Below, piece by piece: positions 23,814 to 33,243 of a DNA stretch of 40,976 nt (its first letter is position 1; each line of letters begins with the position of its first letter). Origin of the DNA: DAOUET01 sp034430155 (GTDB lineage Bacteria > Chloroflexota > Anaerolineae > Anaerolineales > UBA4823); contig DAOUET010000040.1 of assembly GCA_034430155.1 (NCBI GenBank), positions 1-40,976 of the forward strand, written 5' to 3'. The position numbers and the translations under genes were made by a program. Below the pieces are notes generated by a model that saw nothing but the letters and a program-made list of their open reading frames with translations, searched no databases and had not been told where the DNA came from.

Positions 23814-24890
23814 ATGTCTGGTTACGACTATGGAAATGCACGTTTACGCGTGATGAAATCCCGACTGCTTTCCAAACGTGAGTTGGAAACGCTAGCAGAG
23901 TCAGGAAGTTTACAAGGCTTGATTGCTGCCCTTACGATGACTGCTTACCGTAAACCAGTGGAAACCGCATTAGCACGTGTTGGAGGGTTGGATTGTATTA
24001 ATGAAGCAATTCGGATTGATTTGGTAAGCACCTTAGGGCATATGCGCAGCTTTTACAACGAGCGCCCTGGAGAAATGGTTGCCATCGTGCTTCGTACCTA
24101 CGACATATACAACTTGAAAGCCATTTTACGAGGCCTCTCAAAGAATGCCTCGTTAAGGGAAATACAAGCAACTCTGTTACCTATAGGCGAGCTTCGTTCC
24201 GACATACTAATGCAGCTGGCCAGCGCCTCTAGACCACGGGGAGCCATAGACAAGCTAGCCAGCCTGGGTTCGCCTTATGCAGGACCTCTTATCAAACTTC
24301 GTGCTGAACAACCTGGAGCAGAATTATTAAATATGGAAATGGCGCTGGATAGATGGCATTACCTAGAAGCCTGCGATTTCTTAAGAAAAGAGTTCCTGAC
24401 GGATGAGATTTTGTATTTCAATTTAAATCTGGACATAGATTTGGTCAATCTTCTCACAGCATTGCGCTTTGTTCATGCTCCTGCAGAACGCAAGCAACTA
24501 CGAGAACGATTCGGTACTGATCGCCTGGATGTCCAATTCTTTGGACCTGGACGTCTTCCTATTGCACTACTAGTACGGGTAGCAGACCAGCAAACTATCG
24601 AAGCAGCCGTAGGTGCGTTAGCTGGGACACTCTATGAAAAGCCATTAATAGAAGGTTTGCGGGGATTTGCTCGATCTGGCAAGTTAAGCGAATTCGAGAG
24701 ACAACTAAATCGGTTTCGTTTGAATTGGGCTTCTAAACTTATCACCAAAGATCCTTTGGGAATAGGGGTTGTGCTTGGTTATCTGGCATTGAAGACAAAT
24801 GAAGTTAGAAATCTACGTTGGACAGCCCAAGGTATCCATCTCGGGCTGAAGCTCGATTCAATCCTCGCTGAGATGGAGTTTGTTGAATGA
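23814..24890 (+). CDS. ntpC: V-type ATPase subunit C (central stalk base, d-type)
   Basis: A 358-residue helical protein beginning MSGYDYGNARLRVMKSRLLS, characteristic of subunit C/d, with the later blocks RTYDIYNLKAILRG and ALDRWHYLEACDFL. It sits on the K ring and connects it to the central shaft. ATG 23814 is preferred because the family N-terminus begins there; an upstream in-frame start at 23736 overlaps ntpE. Its stop overlaps the next start (ATGA). Confidence 0.9.
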   Translation: MSGYDYGNARLRVMKSRLLSKRELETLAESGSLQGLIAALTMTAYRKPVETALARVGGLDCINEAIRIDLVSTLGHMRSFYNERPGEMVAIVLRTYDIYNLKAILRGLSKNASLREIQATLLPIGELRSDILMQLASASRPRGAIDKLASLGSPYAGPLIKLRAEQPGAELLNMEMALDRWHYLEACDFLRKEFLTDEILYFNLNLDIDLVNLLTALRFVHAPAERKQLRERFGTDRLDVQFFGPGRLPIALLVRVADQQTIEAAVGALAGTLYEKPLIEGLRGFARSGKLSEFERQLNRFRLNWASKLITKDPLGIGVVLGYLALKTNEVRNLRWTAQGIHLGLKLDSILAEMEFVE

Positions 24891-25240
24891 GTCGCTTGTT
24901 AGTCTTAACTCGTCCATCACTGGTCCCCGGCTTTCAACTGGCAGGCGTAGATGCCTTCAGTGCAGAAGAGGTTGAAACTGCCCAATTAATGATTGAGAGC
25001 TGGTTACAGGCAGGAGAAACCGGATTGCTCGCCATCGATGATGGTTTATTAGCAAATATGGATCCAATTTTATTAAAGCGCCTGGAGATTTCTGATAATT
25101 TACCATACCTGGCTATTCCAAGTGGAGAACCCATGGTGCTTGAAGCCTCGCAAAGACACCGCATAACAATGATGATCCGCCAGGCGATTGGTTTTCACAT
25201 AACCTTCAAAGGTGAAGATACTGGGAATGAAGAGCCATGA
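24887..25240 (+). CDS. ntpG: V-type ATPase central stalk subunit F (NtpG)
   Basis: A 117-residue protein of the small F subunit type, with an LTRPSLVPGFQLAGVDAFSA N-terminus and a Rossmann-like middle segment (TGLLAIDDGLLANM). It binds subunit D in the shaft. Start and stop both overlap neighbouring genes by four bases, so the whole C-G-A block is tightly coupled. The gene call is secure from operon position and the N-terminal pattern. Confidence 0.85.
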   Translation: MSRLLVLTRPSLVPGFQLAGVDAFSAEEVETAQLMIESWLQAGETGLLAIDDGLLANMDPILLKRLEISDNLPYLAIPSGEPMVLEASQRHRITMMIRQAIGFHITFKGEDTGNEEP

Positions 25241-27033
25241 CCGCAGAATATAAACAACTTGGCACTGTCATTCGTGTTGCCGGTCCGGTGGTAGGAGCCA
25301 TCGGGCTTGCAGGGGCGCGCTTGTATGACGTTGTCCGGGTTGGAGAGATGGGCTTGGTGGGAGAGGTCATACGGTTGCAGGGAGATCTCACAACCATTCA
25401 GGTTTATGAGGATACCTCTGGCCTTCGTATAGGGGAGGCAGTCCATGACACAGGTTCGCCGATGGTTGCCTATCTGGGACCGGGCCTTTTGGGCTGTGTT
25501 TATGATGGTCTACAACGCCCACTGAACATCCTGGCTGGAAAGACTGGTAATTTTATCCACCGCGGAGTAAGTGTTTCTCCTTTGAAAGAAGACTATATTT
25601 GGGGATTTACCCCCCTCGTTTCCAAGGGGGATTATGTAAGGTCAGGAGACTTTCTTGGTGTGGTGCCTGAATCGAGCACCATTACACACCGCATTATGGT
25701 ACCCCCTGGATGTGTTGGGCGGGTCATCGAGATTAAGGAGGGAAATTTCAAGATCGATGAAGTCGTTGCCGTGCTCGAATTGAATGGTAATCACACCCTC
25801 AAGAATCTTGAGGTTAACCTGGTTCAACAATGGCCTATTCGTTTTCCTCGTCCTGTTTATACCCGCCTGCCTCCCAATGCCCCACTTATCTCTGGCACCC
25901 GCATTATCGATACTTTTTTCCCGGTGGCAAAGGGTGGATCAGCGATAATTCCGGGCGGCTTTGGGACAGGCAAGACGGTTACCGAGCATAATTTGGCTCG
26001 CTGGGCTGACGCTGATATCGTGGTCTACGTTGGCTGCGGTGAGCGTGGCAACGAAATGACCGAGGTGTTGGAAGAATTTCCTTTGCTTGAGGACCCGCGC
26101 ACAGGTGCACCCCTAATGGAGCGTACCGTGCTGATCGCTAATACCTCTAATATGCCGGTCGCAGCCCGTGAAGCCAGCATTTACACTGGTATTACCATCG
26201 CTGAATATTACCGCGACATGGGTTATGACGTGCTTATGTTGGCTGATTCCACCTCCCGTTGGGGCGAAGCCTTACGAGAGATTTCAGGTCGTCTGGAGGA
26301 AATGCCTGGTGAAGAGGGGTATCCGGCTTATCTGGCAGCCCGCCTAGCTGAGTTTTATGAGCGATCGGGTCGCGCGGTTTGTTTGGACAGTTCCAATGGT
26401 TCAAGCGAGGAACGCCGGATCGGTTCGATAACAGTTATCGGGGCGGTCTCTCCTCCTGGAGGAGACTTTTCGGAGCCTATGACACAAAACTCCATGCGAG
26501 TCATTGGTGCTTTTTGGGCATTGGATTATGATCTCTCCCGGCGCCGGCATTTCCCCGCTATTAATTGGACCAACAGCTTTTCATTGTATAGCCTGCAAGC
26601 TTGGTTCACAGACAATGTCACTGACGATTGGACTGAATTGACTGGTGAAGCTATGTCGTTGCTTCAGCGTGAGGATGAATTGCTCGAGATTGTGCAATTG
26701 GTTGGTCCTGATGCGCTGGCCGAATCCGAACGTGCTGTGCTGGCTGTGGCTCGTATGCTTCGAGAAGATTTTTTACAACAATCTTCTTATCATCAGATAG
26801 ATCGCTATTGCCCGGTTGAAAAGGGTTATTTAATGCTCAAGGCAATTTTGGATTTTTCTCATCGCACCCAGAGAGCGTTGGAATCAGGAGTGCCATTGGA
26901 TAAAGTGCTGGGATTACCGGTATGCGTAGAGATTGGCCGTATGAAAGAGTTGCCGGTTGAAAACGTCAAAGAAGCGATTGAAGCCCTCTTGGAACGACAG
27001 GCAATTAATTTTACCGAATTGGGAGTGGATTGA
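25237..27033 (+). CDS. ntpA: V-type ATPase catalytic subunit A
   Basis: A 598-residue catalytic subunit with P-loop GGFGTGKT (240-247), the arginine-containing catalytic region DIVVYVGCGERGNEMTEVLE, and LADSTSRWGEALREISGRLE. The large non-homologous bulge between residues about 115 and 190 is present, as in V/A-type A subunits. It is the site of ATP turnover. The usual P-F-G-S-G of the loop is G-F-G-T-G. ATG 25237 overlaps the F stop. Confidence 0.96.
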   Translation: MTAEYKQLGTVIRVAGPVVGAIGLAGARLYDVVRVGEMGLVGEVIRLQGDLTTIQVYEDTSGLRIGEAVHDTGSPMVAYLGPGLLGCVYDGLQRPLNILAGKTGNFIHRGVSVSPLKEDYIWGFTPLVSKGDYVRSGDFLGVVPESSTITHRIMVPPGCVGRVIEIKEGNFKIDEVVAVLELNGNHTLKNLEVNLVQQWPIRFPRPVYTRLPPNAPLISGTRIIDTFFPVAKGGSAIIPGGFGTGKTVTEHNLARWADADIVVYVGCGERGNEMTEVLEEFPLLEDPRTGAPLMERTVLIANTSNMPVAAREASIYTGITIAEYYRDMGYDVLMLADSTSRWGEALREISGRLEEMPGEEGYPAYLAARLAEFYERSGRAVCLDSSNGSSEERRIGSITVIGAVSPPGGDFSEPMTQNSMRVIGAFWALDYDLSRRRHFPAINWTNSFSLYSLQAWFTDNVTDDWTELTGEAMSLLQREDELLEIVQLVGPDALAESERAVLAVARMLREDFLQQSSYHQIDRYCPVEKGYLMLKAILDFSHRTQRALESGVPLDKVLGLPVCVEIGRMKELPVENVKEAIEALLERQAINFTELGVD

Positions 27034-27034
27034 A

Positions 27035-28447
27035 ATGCTCACGACGACTCCCAGGCCCGACTTAATCACCAAGGAATTTCGCACGCTCTCTCAGATCAGA
27101 GGCCCGTTGATCTTCGTCGAGCGCATTACTGAGGCAGCCTACAACGAGATTGTGGAGATAACCAGTCCCCAGGGTGATATCCGTTTAGGCCAGGTATTGG
27201 AGGTGGATAGACATCGCTGTATGGTGCGCGTTTTTGTCGGGACCTCCGGTATGGACTTGGTCAAAACAAAAGTCCGCTTTACTGGAGATGTTGCTCGACT
27301 AAATGTATCGCTCTCGATGCTGGGCCGTGTACTGGACGGATCTGGACAACCCATGGATGGAGGTCCGCCCATCATCCCGGAGGCCGCGCTTGATATCAAC
27401 GGGTTGCCCATCAATCCGTCAGTTCGTATACACCCTAGTGAGTTCATCCAAACGGGTATTTCTGCCATTGACGGTCTAAATACCTTGACGCGCGGCCAAA
27501 AATTGCCGATCTTTTCAGGGGCTGGGTTGCCCGCTAACGAATTAGCTGCCCAGATTGCCTCGCAAGCGCGTATCTTGGGTGGTGTTGGGAAGGGTAATGA
27601 ACCGTTTGCCCTCGTCTTTGCAGCTATTGGCATCACCCATCGCGAAGCCTCCTTCTTTATGGACCAATTTCGAGCCAGTGATGCCATGGACCGGACGGTG
27701 TTGTTTGTAAATCGCGCTGATGACCCGACTATCGAGCGCTTGCTGACCCCACGGGCTGCTTTAACAGCAGCCGAATACCTGGCCTTCACCCATAACAGGC
27801 ATGTATTGGTCATCATGACCGATATGACCAATTACTGCGAGGCGTTGCGCGAAGTCTCCGCTGCAAGTGAAGAGGTTCCTGGCAGACGTGGTTATCCGGG
27901 CTACATGTACTCGGATCTGGCCAGCCTGTATGAGCGCTCCGGTCGCATTAAGGGCAATCCTGGTTCTATGACCCAATTAGTGATTCTCACCATGCCTGAC
28001 GATGATATCACTCACCCAATCCCAGATCTAACTGGGTATATCACCGAGGGTCAGATTGTGCTCAGGCGGGAATTGCACAGGAAAGGTGTTTATCCCCCCA
28101 TCGATGTCTTGCCCTCCCTCTCGCGTTTGATGAATGCCGGTATCGGCGAAGGTAAGACTCGCACCGATCATCGCTTCGTCGCAGACCAGCTTTATGCCCT
28201 ATATGCTGAGGGTCGAGATCTGCGCCGGTTAGTAGCCATAGTGGGTGAAGCCGCCTTATCTGGTGATGACCGCCGGGTGCTGGAATTCACTAATCGCTTC
28301 GAACAGGAATTTGTTGGTCAAGAGATGGTGGACCGGGACATCTTTGAGACTCTTGAGATAGCTTGGAAGTTGTTGGCTCCCATGCCCCCTGAACTGTTGA
28401 AGCGTATTCCTCAAGAATTTATCAAGAAGTATCACCACCGGAACTAA
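27035..28447 (+). CDS. ntpB: V-type ATPase regulatory subunit B
   Basis: A 470-residue non-catalytic subunit. It has IFSGAGLPANELAAQIASQA where a P-loop would be, then MTDMTNYCEALREVSAASEE and VPGRRGYPGYMYSDLASLYE, all typical of B. ATG 27035 lies one base after the A stop; the longer frame from 26957 would overlap ntpA and has no family match. It alternates with A in the head. Confidence 0.95.
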   Translation: MLTTTPRPDLITKEFRTLSQIRGPLIFVERITEAAYNEIVEITSPQGDIRLGQVLEVDRHRCMVRVFVGTSGMDLVKTKVRFTGDVARLNVSLSMLGRVLDGSGQPMDGGPPIIPEAALDINGLPINPSVRIHPSEFIQTGISAIDGLNTLTRGQKLPIFSGAGLPANELAAQIASQARILGGVGKGNEPFALVFAAIGITHREASFFMDQFRASDAMDRTVLFVNRADDPTIERLLTPRAALTAAEYLAFTHNRHVLVIMTDMTNYCEALREVSAASEEVPGRRGYPGYMYSDLASLYERSGRIKGNPGSMTQLVILTMPDDDITHPIPDLTGYITEGQIVLRRELHRKGVYPPIDVLPSLSRLMNAGIGEGKTRTDHRFVADQLYALYAEGRDLRRLVAIVGEAALSGDDRRVLEFTNRFEQEFVGQEMVDRDIFETLEIAWKLLAPMPPELLKRIPQEFIKKYHHRN

Positions 28448-28537
28448 TCGGTCAATGCCGATCAGTCTAGAAAGACTTCGTTTGCAACTTTGTCAGAGAA
28501 ATCCGACAGTTCTTCATGGAAAAGGTTGAGAAGCAAC

Positions 28538-29215
28538 ATGCACAACGTCTCCTGTACCCGTATGGACCTGCTCGCTCGGAAAGCCCAAATAACCTTGGCT
28601 CAGCAAGGTCGTGATTTGCTGGAGCAAAAGCGCGCAGCTTTACTTGAAGAGTTCTTACGCATCGCAGACACGGTTATTGAGCGCTCGGATGCCCTCCGAC
28701 AGGTCGCTGCAGATGCGCGACAAGCCTTGGCACGCGCAGAGGCTATAGCAGGCACTGAGGCTGTTAGGTCAGCAGCTCTGGCATCACGAGCAGAATTGCC
28801 TCTCGAGGTGTCCACCACACGTGTGATGGGTGTGAAGGTTCCCCATATCGAACAGAAGCATATCTCTCGCTCCATGTTGGCTAGAGGTTATTCTGTCACC
28901 GCTACTTCAATCACGATTGATGAAGTCGCCTCAGCATTTGAAGCCGAGGTGGATACCATCATCCGCCTGGCCGAGATTGAGCTACGCCTTGCTAGATTAG
29001 CGGCGGAGGTTCAGAGAACTTCTCGGCGACTAAATGCGCTCGATCACCTCTTGATTCCACGTTTAGAAGCTGAACGAGATTTTATCCAGATGGCTTTGGA
29101 TGAACGTGAGCGCAGTGATCATTTCAGGTTTAAGTTGATGAAACGAATCCTGGAACGCAGGAGGGCATCCAAGGATGGGTTTTTCAGTTTTCCTGTTATT
29201 AGGTTAGATGGGTAA
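28538..29215 (+). CDS. ntpD: V-type ATPase central shaft subunit D
   Basis: A 225-residue coiled-coil protein. The N-terminus MHNVSCTRMDLLARKAQITL followed by GRDLLEQKRAALLEEFL is the D signature, with a long C-terminal antiparallel helix rich in Arg and Glu. ATG 28538 is chosen because it follows GAGAAG and matches the family start; a TTG at 28490 would add 16 unlikely residues. It is the last ATPase gene, and the hydrogenase genes begin 46 bases later. Confidence 0.9.
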   Translation: MHNVSCTRMDLLARKAQITLAQQGRDLLEQKRAALLEEFLRIADTVIERSDALRQVAADARQALARAEAIAGTEAVRSAALASRAELPLEVSTTRVMGVKVPHIEQKHISRSMLARGYSVTATSITIDEVASAFEAEVDTIIRLAEIELRLARLAAEVQRTSRRLNALDHLLIPRLEAERDFIQMALDERERSDHFRFKLMKRILERRRASKDGFFSFPVIRLDG

Positions 29216-29261
29216 GCCTGGCTTGGCGCATTTCTCTTAAATTGGGAATTAGGAGCCAAAA

Positions 29262-30296
29262 GTGAGTCTAACAATTATCCCTAAACAAGAATTAAATAAT
29301 TTCATCGGTAGTGTATTGCGGCATTATCGCGTTGCTGGGCCGGTGGAAACGAATGGCCATTACGTTTTCGATATGATTTCAGATCCCGCCGAGCTTAAGT
29401 TGGATTATCCAACCACGATATTGCCTCCTAAGAAGTACCTTCTTCCTCCCAGCGAAACCCTTTTCCATTATGATCTTTCCGGGAATAATCGGGTGCAACC
29501 AGATCAGAGGGCTCAACCAACTGTGATTTTTGGGGTCCATACTTGTGACTTACATGCAATCCAGTTGCTTGACGTGGTCTTCTCATCTGGACATGCAGAT
29601 CCAAGCTATTTAAATCGGCGTAGTCATGCTCTGATTGTGAGCATCGAATGTCTTGCACCCTGCGACGAACATTCATTCTGCAAGAGCATGGGAACATTAA
29701 CTGCTGAGGAGGGCTATGATCTGCATTTTACTGATCTAGGTGAGGCTTATGCAGTAGATATCGGCACGGAGGCGGGTGATAATTTATTGGCGGAAAATGC
29801 CGATGCCAGCCCGGCATCGCCGGAGGATATTAAAAAACTCAGTGCCGTGCTCAGCGAGAAATGGCCGAAATTCTCCTACCGGTTAGATTTTGACTTGAGC
29901 GATCTCCCTTCGCTCCTCAGCCTGAGCATGAAAAGCCCATTGTGGTCCGAACTGGCGAAGCGTTGTCTGAGTTGCGCAGCCTGTACCAATGTTTGCCCTA
30001 CTTGTTTCTGTTTTGATGTGAGGGATGAGATTGAATTGGATCTAAAACATGGGCAACGTGTGCGTATCTGGGACTCTTGCCAGCTGGATATGTTTGCCAC
30101 AGTGGCTGGCGGTCATAATTTCCGGCAAAGCCGGGCTCTGCGCTTGCGACACCGCTTTATGCGAAAAGGGAAGTATATATTAGAAGCTCACGGCCATTTG
30201 GGTTGCGTTGGCTGCGGTCGGTGTGCACGCGCTTGTGTTGTAGACATTACCCCGGTGAACGTTTTCAATGAGCTCTATCACCAACAGGAGTCCTAG
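29262..30296 (+). CDS. hydB: [NiFe] hydrogenase (group 3b type) iron-sulfur subunit, HydB-like
   Basis: A 344-residue protein of the sulfhydrogenase beta family. It has a domain with the TVIFGVHTCDLHAIQLLD block and two 4Fe-4S sites: C235, C238, C241 and C245 in CLSCAACTNVC, and C315, C318, C321 and C325 in CVGCGRCARAC; C248 and C250 lie close to the first. It shuttles electrons between the hydrogenase core and the flavin subunit. GTG 29262 follows TTAGGAG. Gene order B-G-D-A matches Pyrococcus hydBGDA, which supports a cytoplasmic NAD(P)-linked enzyme. Confidence 0.88.
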   Translation: MSLTIIPKQELNNFIGSVLRHYRVAGPVETNGHYVFDMISDPAELKLDYPTTILPPKKYLLPPSETLFHYDLSGNNRVQPDQRAQPTVIFGVHTCDLHAIQLLDVVFSSGHADPSYLNRRSHALIVSIECLAPCDEHSFCKSMGTLTAEEGYDLHFTDLGEAYAVDIGTEAGDNLLAENADASPASPEDIKKLSAVLSEKWPKFSYRLDFDLSDLPSLLSLSMKSPLWSELAKRCLSCAACTNVCPTCFCFDVRDEIELDLKHGQRVRIWDSCQLDMFATVAGGHNFRQSRALRLRHRFMRKGKYILEAHGHLGCVGCGRCARACVVDITPVNVFNELYHQQES

Positions 30297-30304
30297 GAGT
30301 AACC

Positions 30305-31174
30305 ATGGTTGTTACAGTTAATTATCATCCGACGGTAGGTTTACCACGCATCGATGACCAGCTTTTCATCCCGCAACCTGCCAGGATTGTAAATATCGAA
30401 CAGTTGACCCCTCTGGAAAAGGTCTTTACGGTTGAACTGCCCAATGGACAATCCTTGGGACATAAGCCTGGTCAGTTTGTGGAGGTCTCGGTTTTGGGCA
30501 TTGGAGAAGCGCCCATCAGCGTAAGTAGCTCGCCCAGTCGAAGCGATAGTGCTTTTGAGCTCTGTGTTCGTAAGGTGGGCGATGTAACCAGTGCGCTACA
30601 TTCTAAGAAGACTAACGACCGAATTGGAATACGAGGACCATTTGGAAGAGGCTTTCCCGTAGATAAATTTCGAGGTAAGGATTTGCTCTTCGCTCCCGGC
30701 GGTCTTGGTTTAGCTCCCCTCCGATCCCTGATCAACCAGGTTCTTGATGAACGAGCCTTGTTCGGTCGCGTCATAATCTTGTATGGAGCCCGAAATCCCT
30801 CCGAACTGCTATTTAAATATGAACTCAAGGATTGGCAAGAACGGGATGATATCGAACTGCATGTCACTGTTGACCGGGGTGATGATCATTGGACAGGGCA
30901 CACTGGTGTAATTACAACCCTGTTTTCAGATATTTCCATCTACCCGCGTAATACAGTCGCTATAACAGTTGGCCCCCCGGTCATGTATCGATTTGTCCTT
31001 ATTGAGCTGCTCGGTAAAGGCATTTCAGAAGGTAATATCTATTTATCACTTGAACGCCGTATGAAATGTGGTATAGGTAAATGTGGTCATTGCCAGATAA
31101 ATAATATTTATGCCTGCCAATCTGGACCTGTATTCTCTTACAAAGAAATCAAAGGATTAGAGGAAGCATTATGA
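30305..31174 (+). CDS. hydG: [NiFe] hydrogenase FAD/NAD(P)-binding subunit, HydG-like
   Basis: A 289-residue ferredoxin-reductase-like subunit. The flavin domain carries GQFVEVSVLG and APISVSSSPS, and the nucleotide domain carries APGGLGLAPLRSL and ILYGARNPSELL. A C-terminal 2Fe-2S site has C255, C260, C263 and C271. It would reduce NAD(P)+ with electrons from H2 or the reverse. ATG 30305 follows AGGAGTAACC. The stop overlaps the start of the next gene. Confidence 0.9.
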   Translation: MVVTVNYHPTVGLPRIDDQLFIPQPARIVNIEQLTPLEKVFTVELPNGQSLGHKPGQFVEVSVLGIGEAPISVSSSPSRSDSAFELCVRKVGDVTSALHSKKTNDRIGIRGPFGRGFPVDKFRGKDLLFAPGGLGLAPLRSLINQVLDERALFGRVIILYGARNPSELLFKYELKDWQERDDIELHVTVDRGDDHWTGHTGVITTLFSDISIYPRNTVAITVGPPVMYRFVLIELLGKGISEGNIYLSLERRMKCGIGKCGHCQINNIYACQSGPVFSYKEIKGLEEAL

Positions 31175-31947
31175 CGACCAAGGGTAAGCCTAAGGTAGCT
31201 TTCTTTGACTTCACCAGCTGCGAGGGTTGTCAGCTCACAGTCTTGGACTCGTTGCAAGATCATCTTGATTTGTTGGAAGCTATCGAGATTGTTCAATTTC
31301 GTGAAGCGATAACAGAGAAGGGGGAGAACTATCTGGTAGCTTTTATAGAAGGCTGCTGTAGCCGGCCTATTGATGAAACCCGCTTAATGAAGATTCGCGA
31401 TCAGGCCGCCATCGTTGTCGCATTGGGGACGTGTGCCCATTTGGGAGGGATAAATACTCTAAAATATTTACACCCATTAGATGACACCCGAGCCTATGTA
31501 TACGGCAACCAGGCTGCTTGGTTTGAAACTGCAGATGCCCGACCCATTGAAGCGATAATTCCGGTGGATTATGCAATTCCGGGGTGCCCGATTGACCGCT
31601 TTGAGTTTATCGCTTTTATAAAAGCCTTGTTGTTGGGTAAAAGACCCGATATCCCCGACTACCCAGTTTGCGTTGAGTGTAAGTTGAAAGAGAATACTTG
31701 CCTTTATACTAAAGGTCAGGTGTGCATGGGTCCGGTTACTCGCGCGGGTTGTGGAGCCATCTGCCCCAGCTTTGGGCAGCCGTGTGAGGCTTGCCGTGGA
31801 TTCATTTCCAATGCCAACGATGCCTCATTGCAGGAATTGTTGGGGAGCTATGGCTTGACTGTAGATGACATACTCAGGCGCTACACTATGTTTACTACAT
31901 ACCAGGTAAGAGAGAGTCTTTTACGGAGGCAGAATGGTGGTGCATAA
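31171..31947 (+). CDS. hydD: [NiFe] hydrogenase small subunit, HydD-like
   Basis: A 258-residue small subunit without a Tat signal, so cytoplasmic. The proximal cluster ligands C17 and C20 lie in FTSCEGCQLTVLD, with GTCAHLGG and PGCPIDRFEF further on. The C-terminal half carries cysteines for two more clusters (CVECKLKENTC, CMGPVTRAGCGAIC, CEAC). It relays electrons from the NiFe site. ATG 31171 overlaps the previous stop. Confidence 0.92.
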   Translation: MTTKGKPKVAFFDFTSCEGCQLTVLDSLQDHLDLLEAIEIVQFREAITEKGENYLVAFIEGCCSRPIDETRLMKIRDQAAIVVALGTCAHLGGINTLKYLHPLDDTRAYVYGNQAAWFETADARPIEAIIPVDYAIPGCPIDRFEFIAFIKALLLGKRPDIPDYPVCVECKLKENTCLYTKGQVCMGPVTRAGCGAICPSFGQPCEACRGFISNANDASLQELLGSYGLTVDDILRRYTMFTTYQVRESLLRRQNGGA

Positions 31948-33238
31948 GAGGATCGAAGTCCATCACGTCACTCGGGTAGAAGGGCATGGAAATATCGTTG
32001 TGGAAATGGCGGATGGCCAGCTAAAGGATTGCCGTTTCGAGGTGGTTGAGGCGCCCCGCTTTTTCGAAGCCATGTTGCGTGGGCGGTCTTATCTAGAGGC
32101 GTCCCACATCACCAGTCGAATTTGCGGAATTTGTTCTACTGGTCATGCTATCACCTCTCTACAAGCTACTGAGAAGGCTCTTGCAGTCCAATTGAGCCAG
32201 CAAACTATATTATTAAGAAAACTGGCTCTCTATGGTGAAATCCTCGATAGCCATATCCTGCATGTCTATATGCTCGTAGCTCCTGACTTCTTAGGTGTGG
32301 GTAGCGTGATCCCCTTGGTATCCACCCATCGTGAGGTGGTCCTACGGGCTTTACGCATGAAAAAGCTTGCTGGAGATATTTGTGCCGCCATCACCGGACG
32401 ACATACACACCCGATTGCCATGACTGTCGGTGGGTTTACTCACTTTCCTAAAATATGTGAGCTAGAGCAATTGTACGGGCGACTTGAATCTGCCAGGTCT
32501 GATACAGATGCTACCGTTGAGCTGTTTGCATCGCTTTCCTGGCCTCAATTTGAGCGGGAAACGGAGTATGTATCCCTCACCCACCCTGATGAGTATGCCT
32601 TCGTTGGGGGAGATATCGTCACCAGCGACGGTGTATATCTCCCGGTTGAGGATTATCTTAGAGTGACTAATGAATATATAGTACCTTATTCTACCGCCAA
32701 ATACACTCGTGACAAACGTGACTCCTATATGGTAGGAGCTCTGGCGCGCTTCAACAACAACTATGATCAACTAACTCCACGTGCCAAAGATGCAGCAGTG
32801 GCTTTGGGTTTGGCTCCTAAAGTCACGAACCCCTACTCGAATTCAGCAGCTCAGGTAGTGGAAATCGTCCATAGTATGGATGAATCCATCCGGACCATTG
32901 ACAAATTGCTCGAACGAGGAATTTCACTTGAAGAGCCAGCTCAGATCAGTATTGATCAGGCTGAAGGTGTTGGTGCTTGCGAGGTGCCGCGAGGTTTGTT
33001 AATCCACCATTATTGGATTGGGCCGGACGGCTGCTTGACAGGTGCAAATTGTGTTATCCCTACCAATCAAAACATCGCTAATATCGAGGCCGATATGCAT
33101 GAGCTTGTACCTCATATCTCCCATAAACCGCTGGACTCCATTCAGCTGGATCTGGAAATGCTTGTTCGAGCATATGACCCCTGTATTTCTTGTTCCGTAC
33201 ATGTCCTAAAGGTCACAGATGCCCATGAGGATAGGTAG
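31934..33238 (+). CDS. hydA: [NiFe] hydrogenase large catalytic subunit, HydA-like
   Basis: A 434-residue large subunit. The L1 motif RICGIC gives C64 and C67; the L2 motif DPCISCSVH gives C417 and C420, with H423. These four cysteines bind the Ni-Fe(CN)2CO centre. Residues 424-434 after H423 form a short tail that fits the segment removed by the maturation protease encoded next. ATG 31934 overlaps hydD by 14 bases. Together with hydB and hydG it indicates a bidirectional group 3b enzyme; uptake versus H2 production cannot be read from sequence. Confidence 0.93.
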   Translation: MVVHKRIEVHHVTRVEGHGNIVVEMADGQLKDCRFEVVEAPRFFEAMLRGRSYLEASHITSRICGICSTGHAITSLQATEKALAVQLSQQTILLRKLALYGEILDSHILHVYMLVAPDFLGVGSVIPLVSTHREVVLRALRMKKLAGDICAAITGRHTHPIAMTVGGFTHFPKICELEQLYGRLESARSDTDATVELFASLSWPQFERETEYVSLTHPDEYAFVGGDIVTSDGVYLPVEDYLRVTNEYIVPYSTAKYTRDKRDSYMVGALARFNNNYDQLTPRAKDAAVALGLAPKVTNPYSNSAAQVVEIVHSMDESIRTIDKLLERGISLEEPAQISIDQAEGVGACEVPRGLLIHHYWIGPDGCLTGANCVIPTNQNIANIEADMHELVPHISHKPLDSIQLDLEMLVRAYDPCISCSVHVLKVTDAHEDR

Positions 33239-33243
33239 ATAAA

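Noticed and set aside
27139..27831. Minus-strand ORF of 230 codons
   Set aside because: Antisense to V-ATPase subunit B; its residue make-up is low in complexity and matches no family.
20962..28447. Archaeal origin for the window, suggested by V-ATPase, hydBGDA and Hdr genes
   Set aside because: Bacterial-type promoter hexamers, a lipobox, intrinsic terminators, pst genes and a lasso cluster indicate a bacterium; all three archaeal-like modules occur in Chloroflexota.
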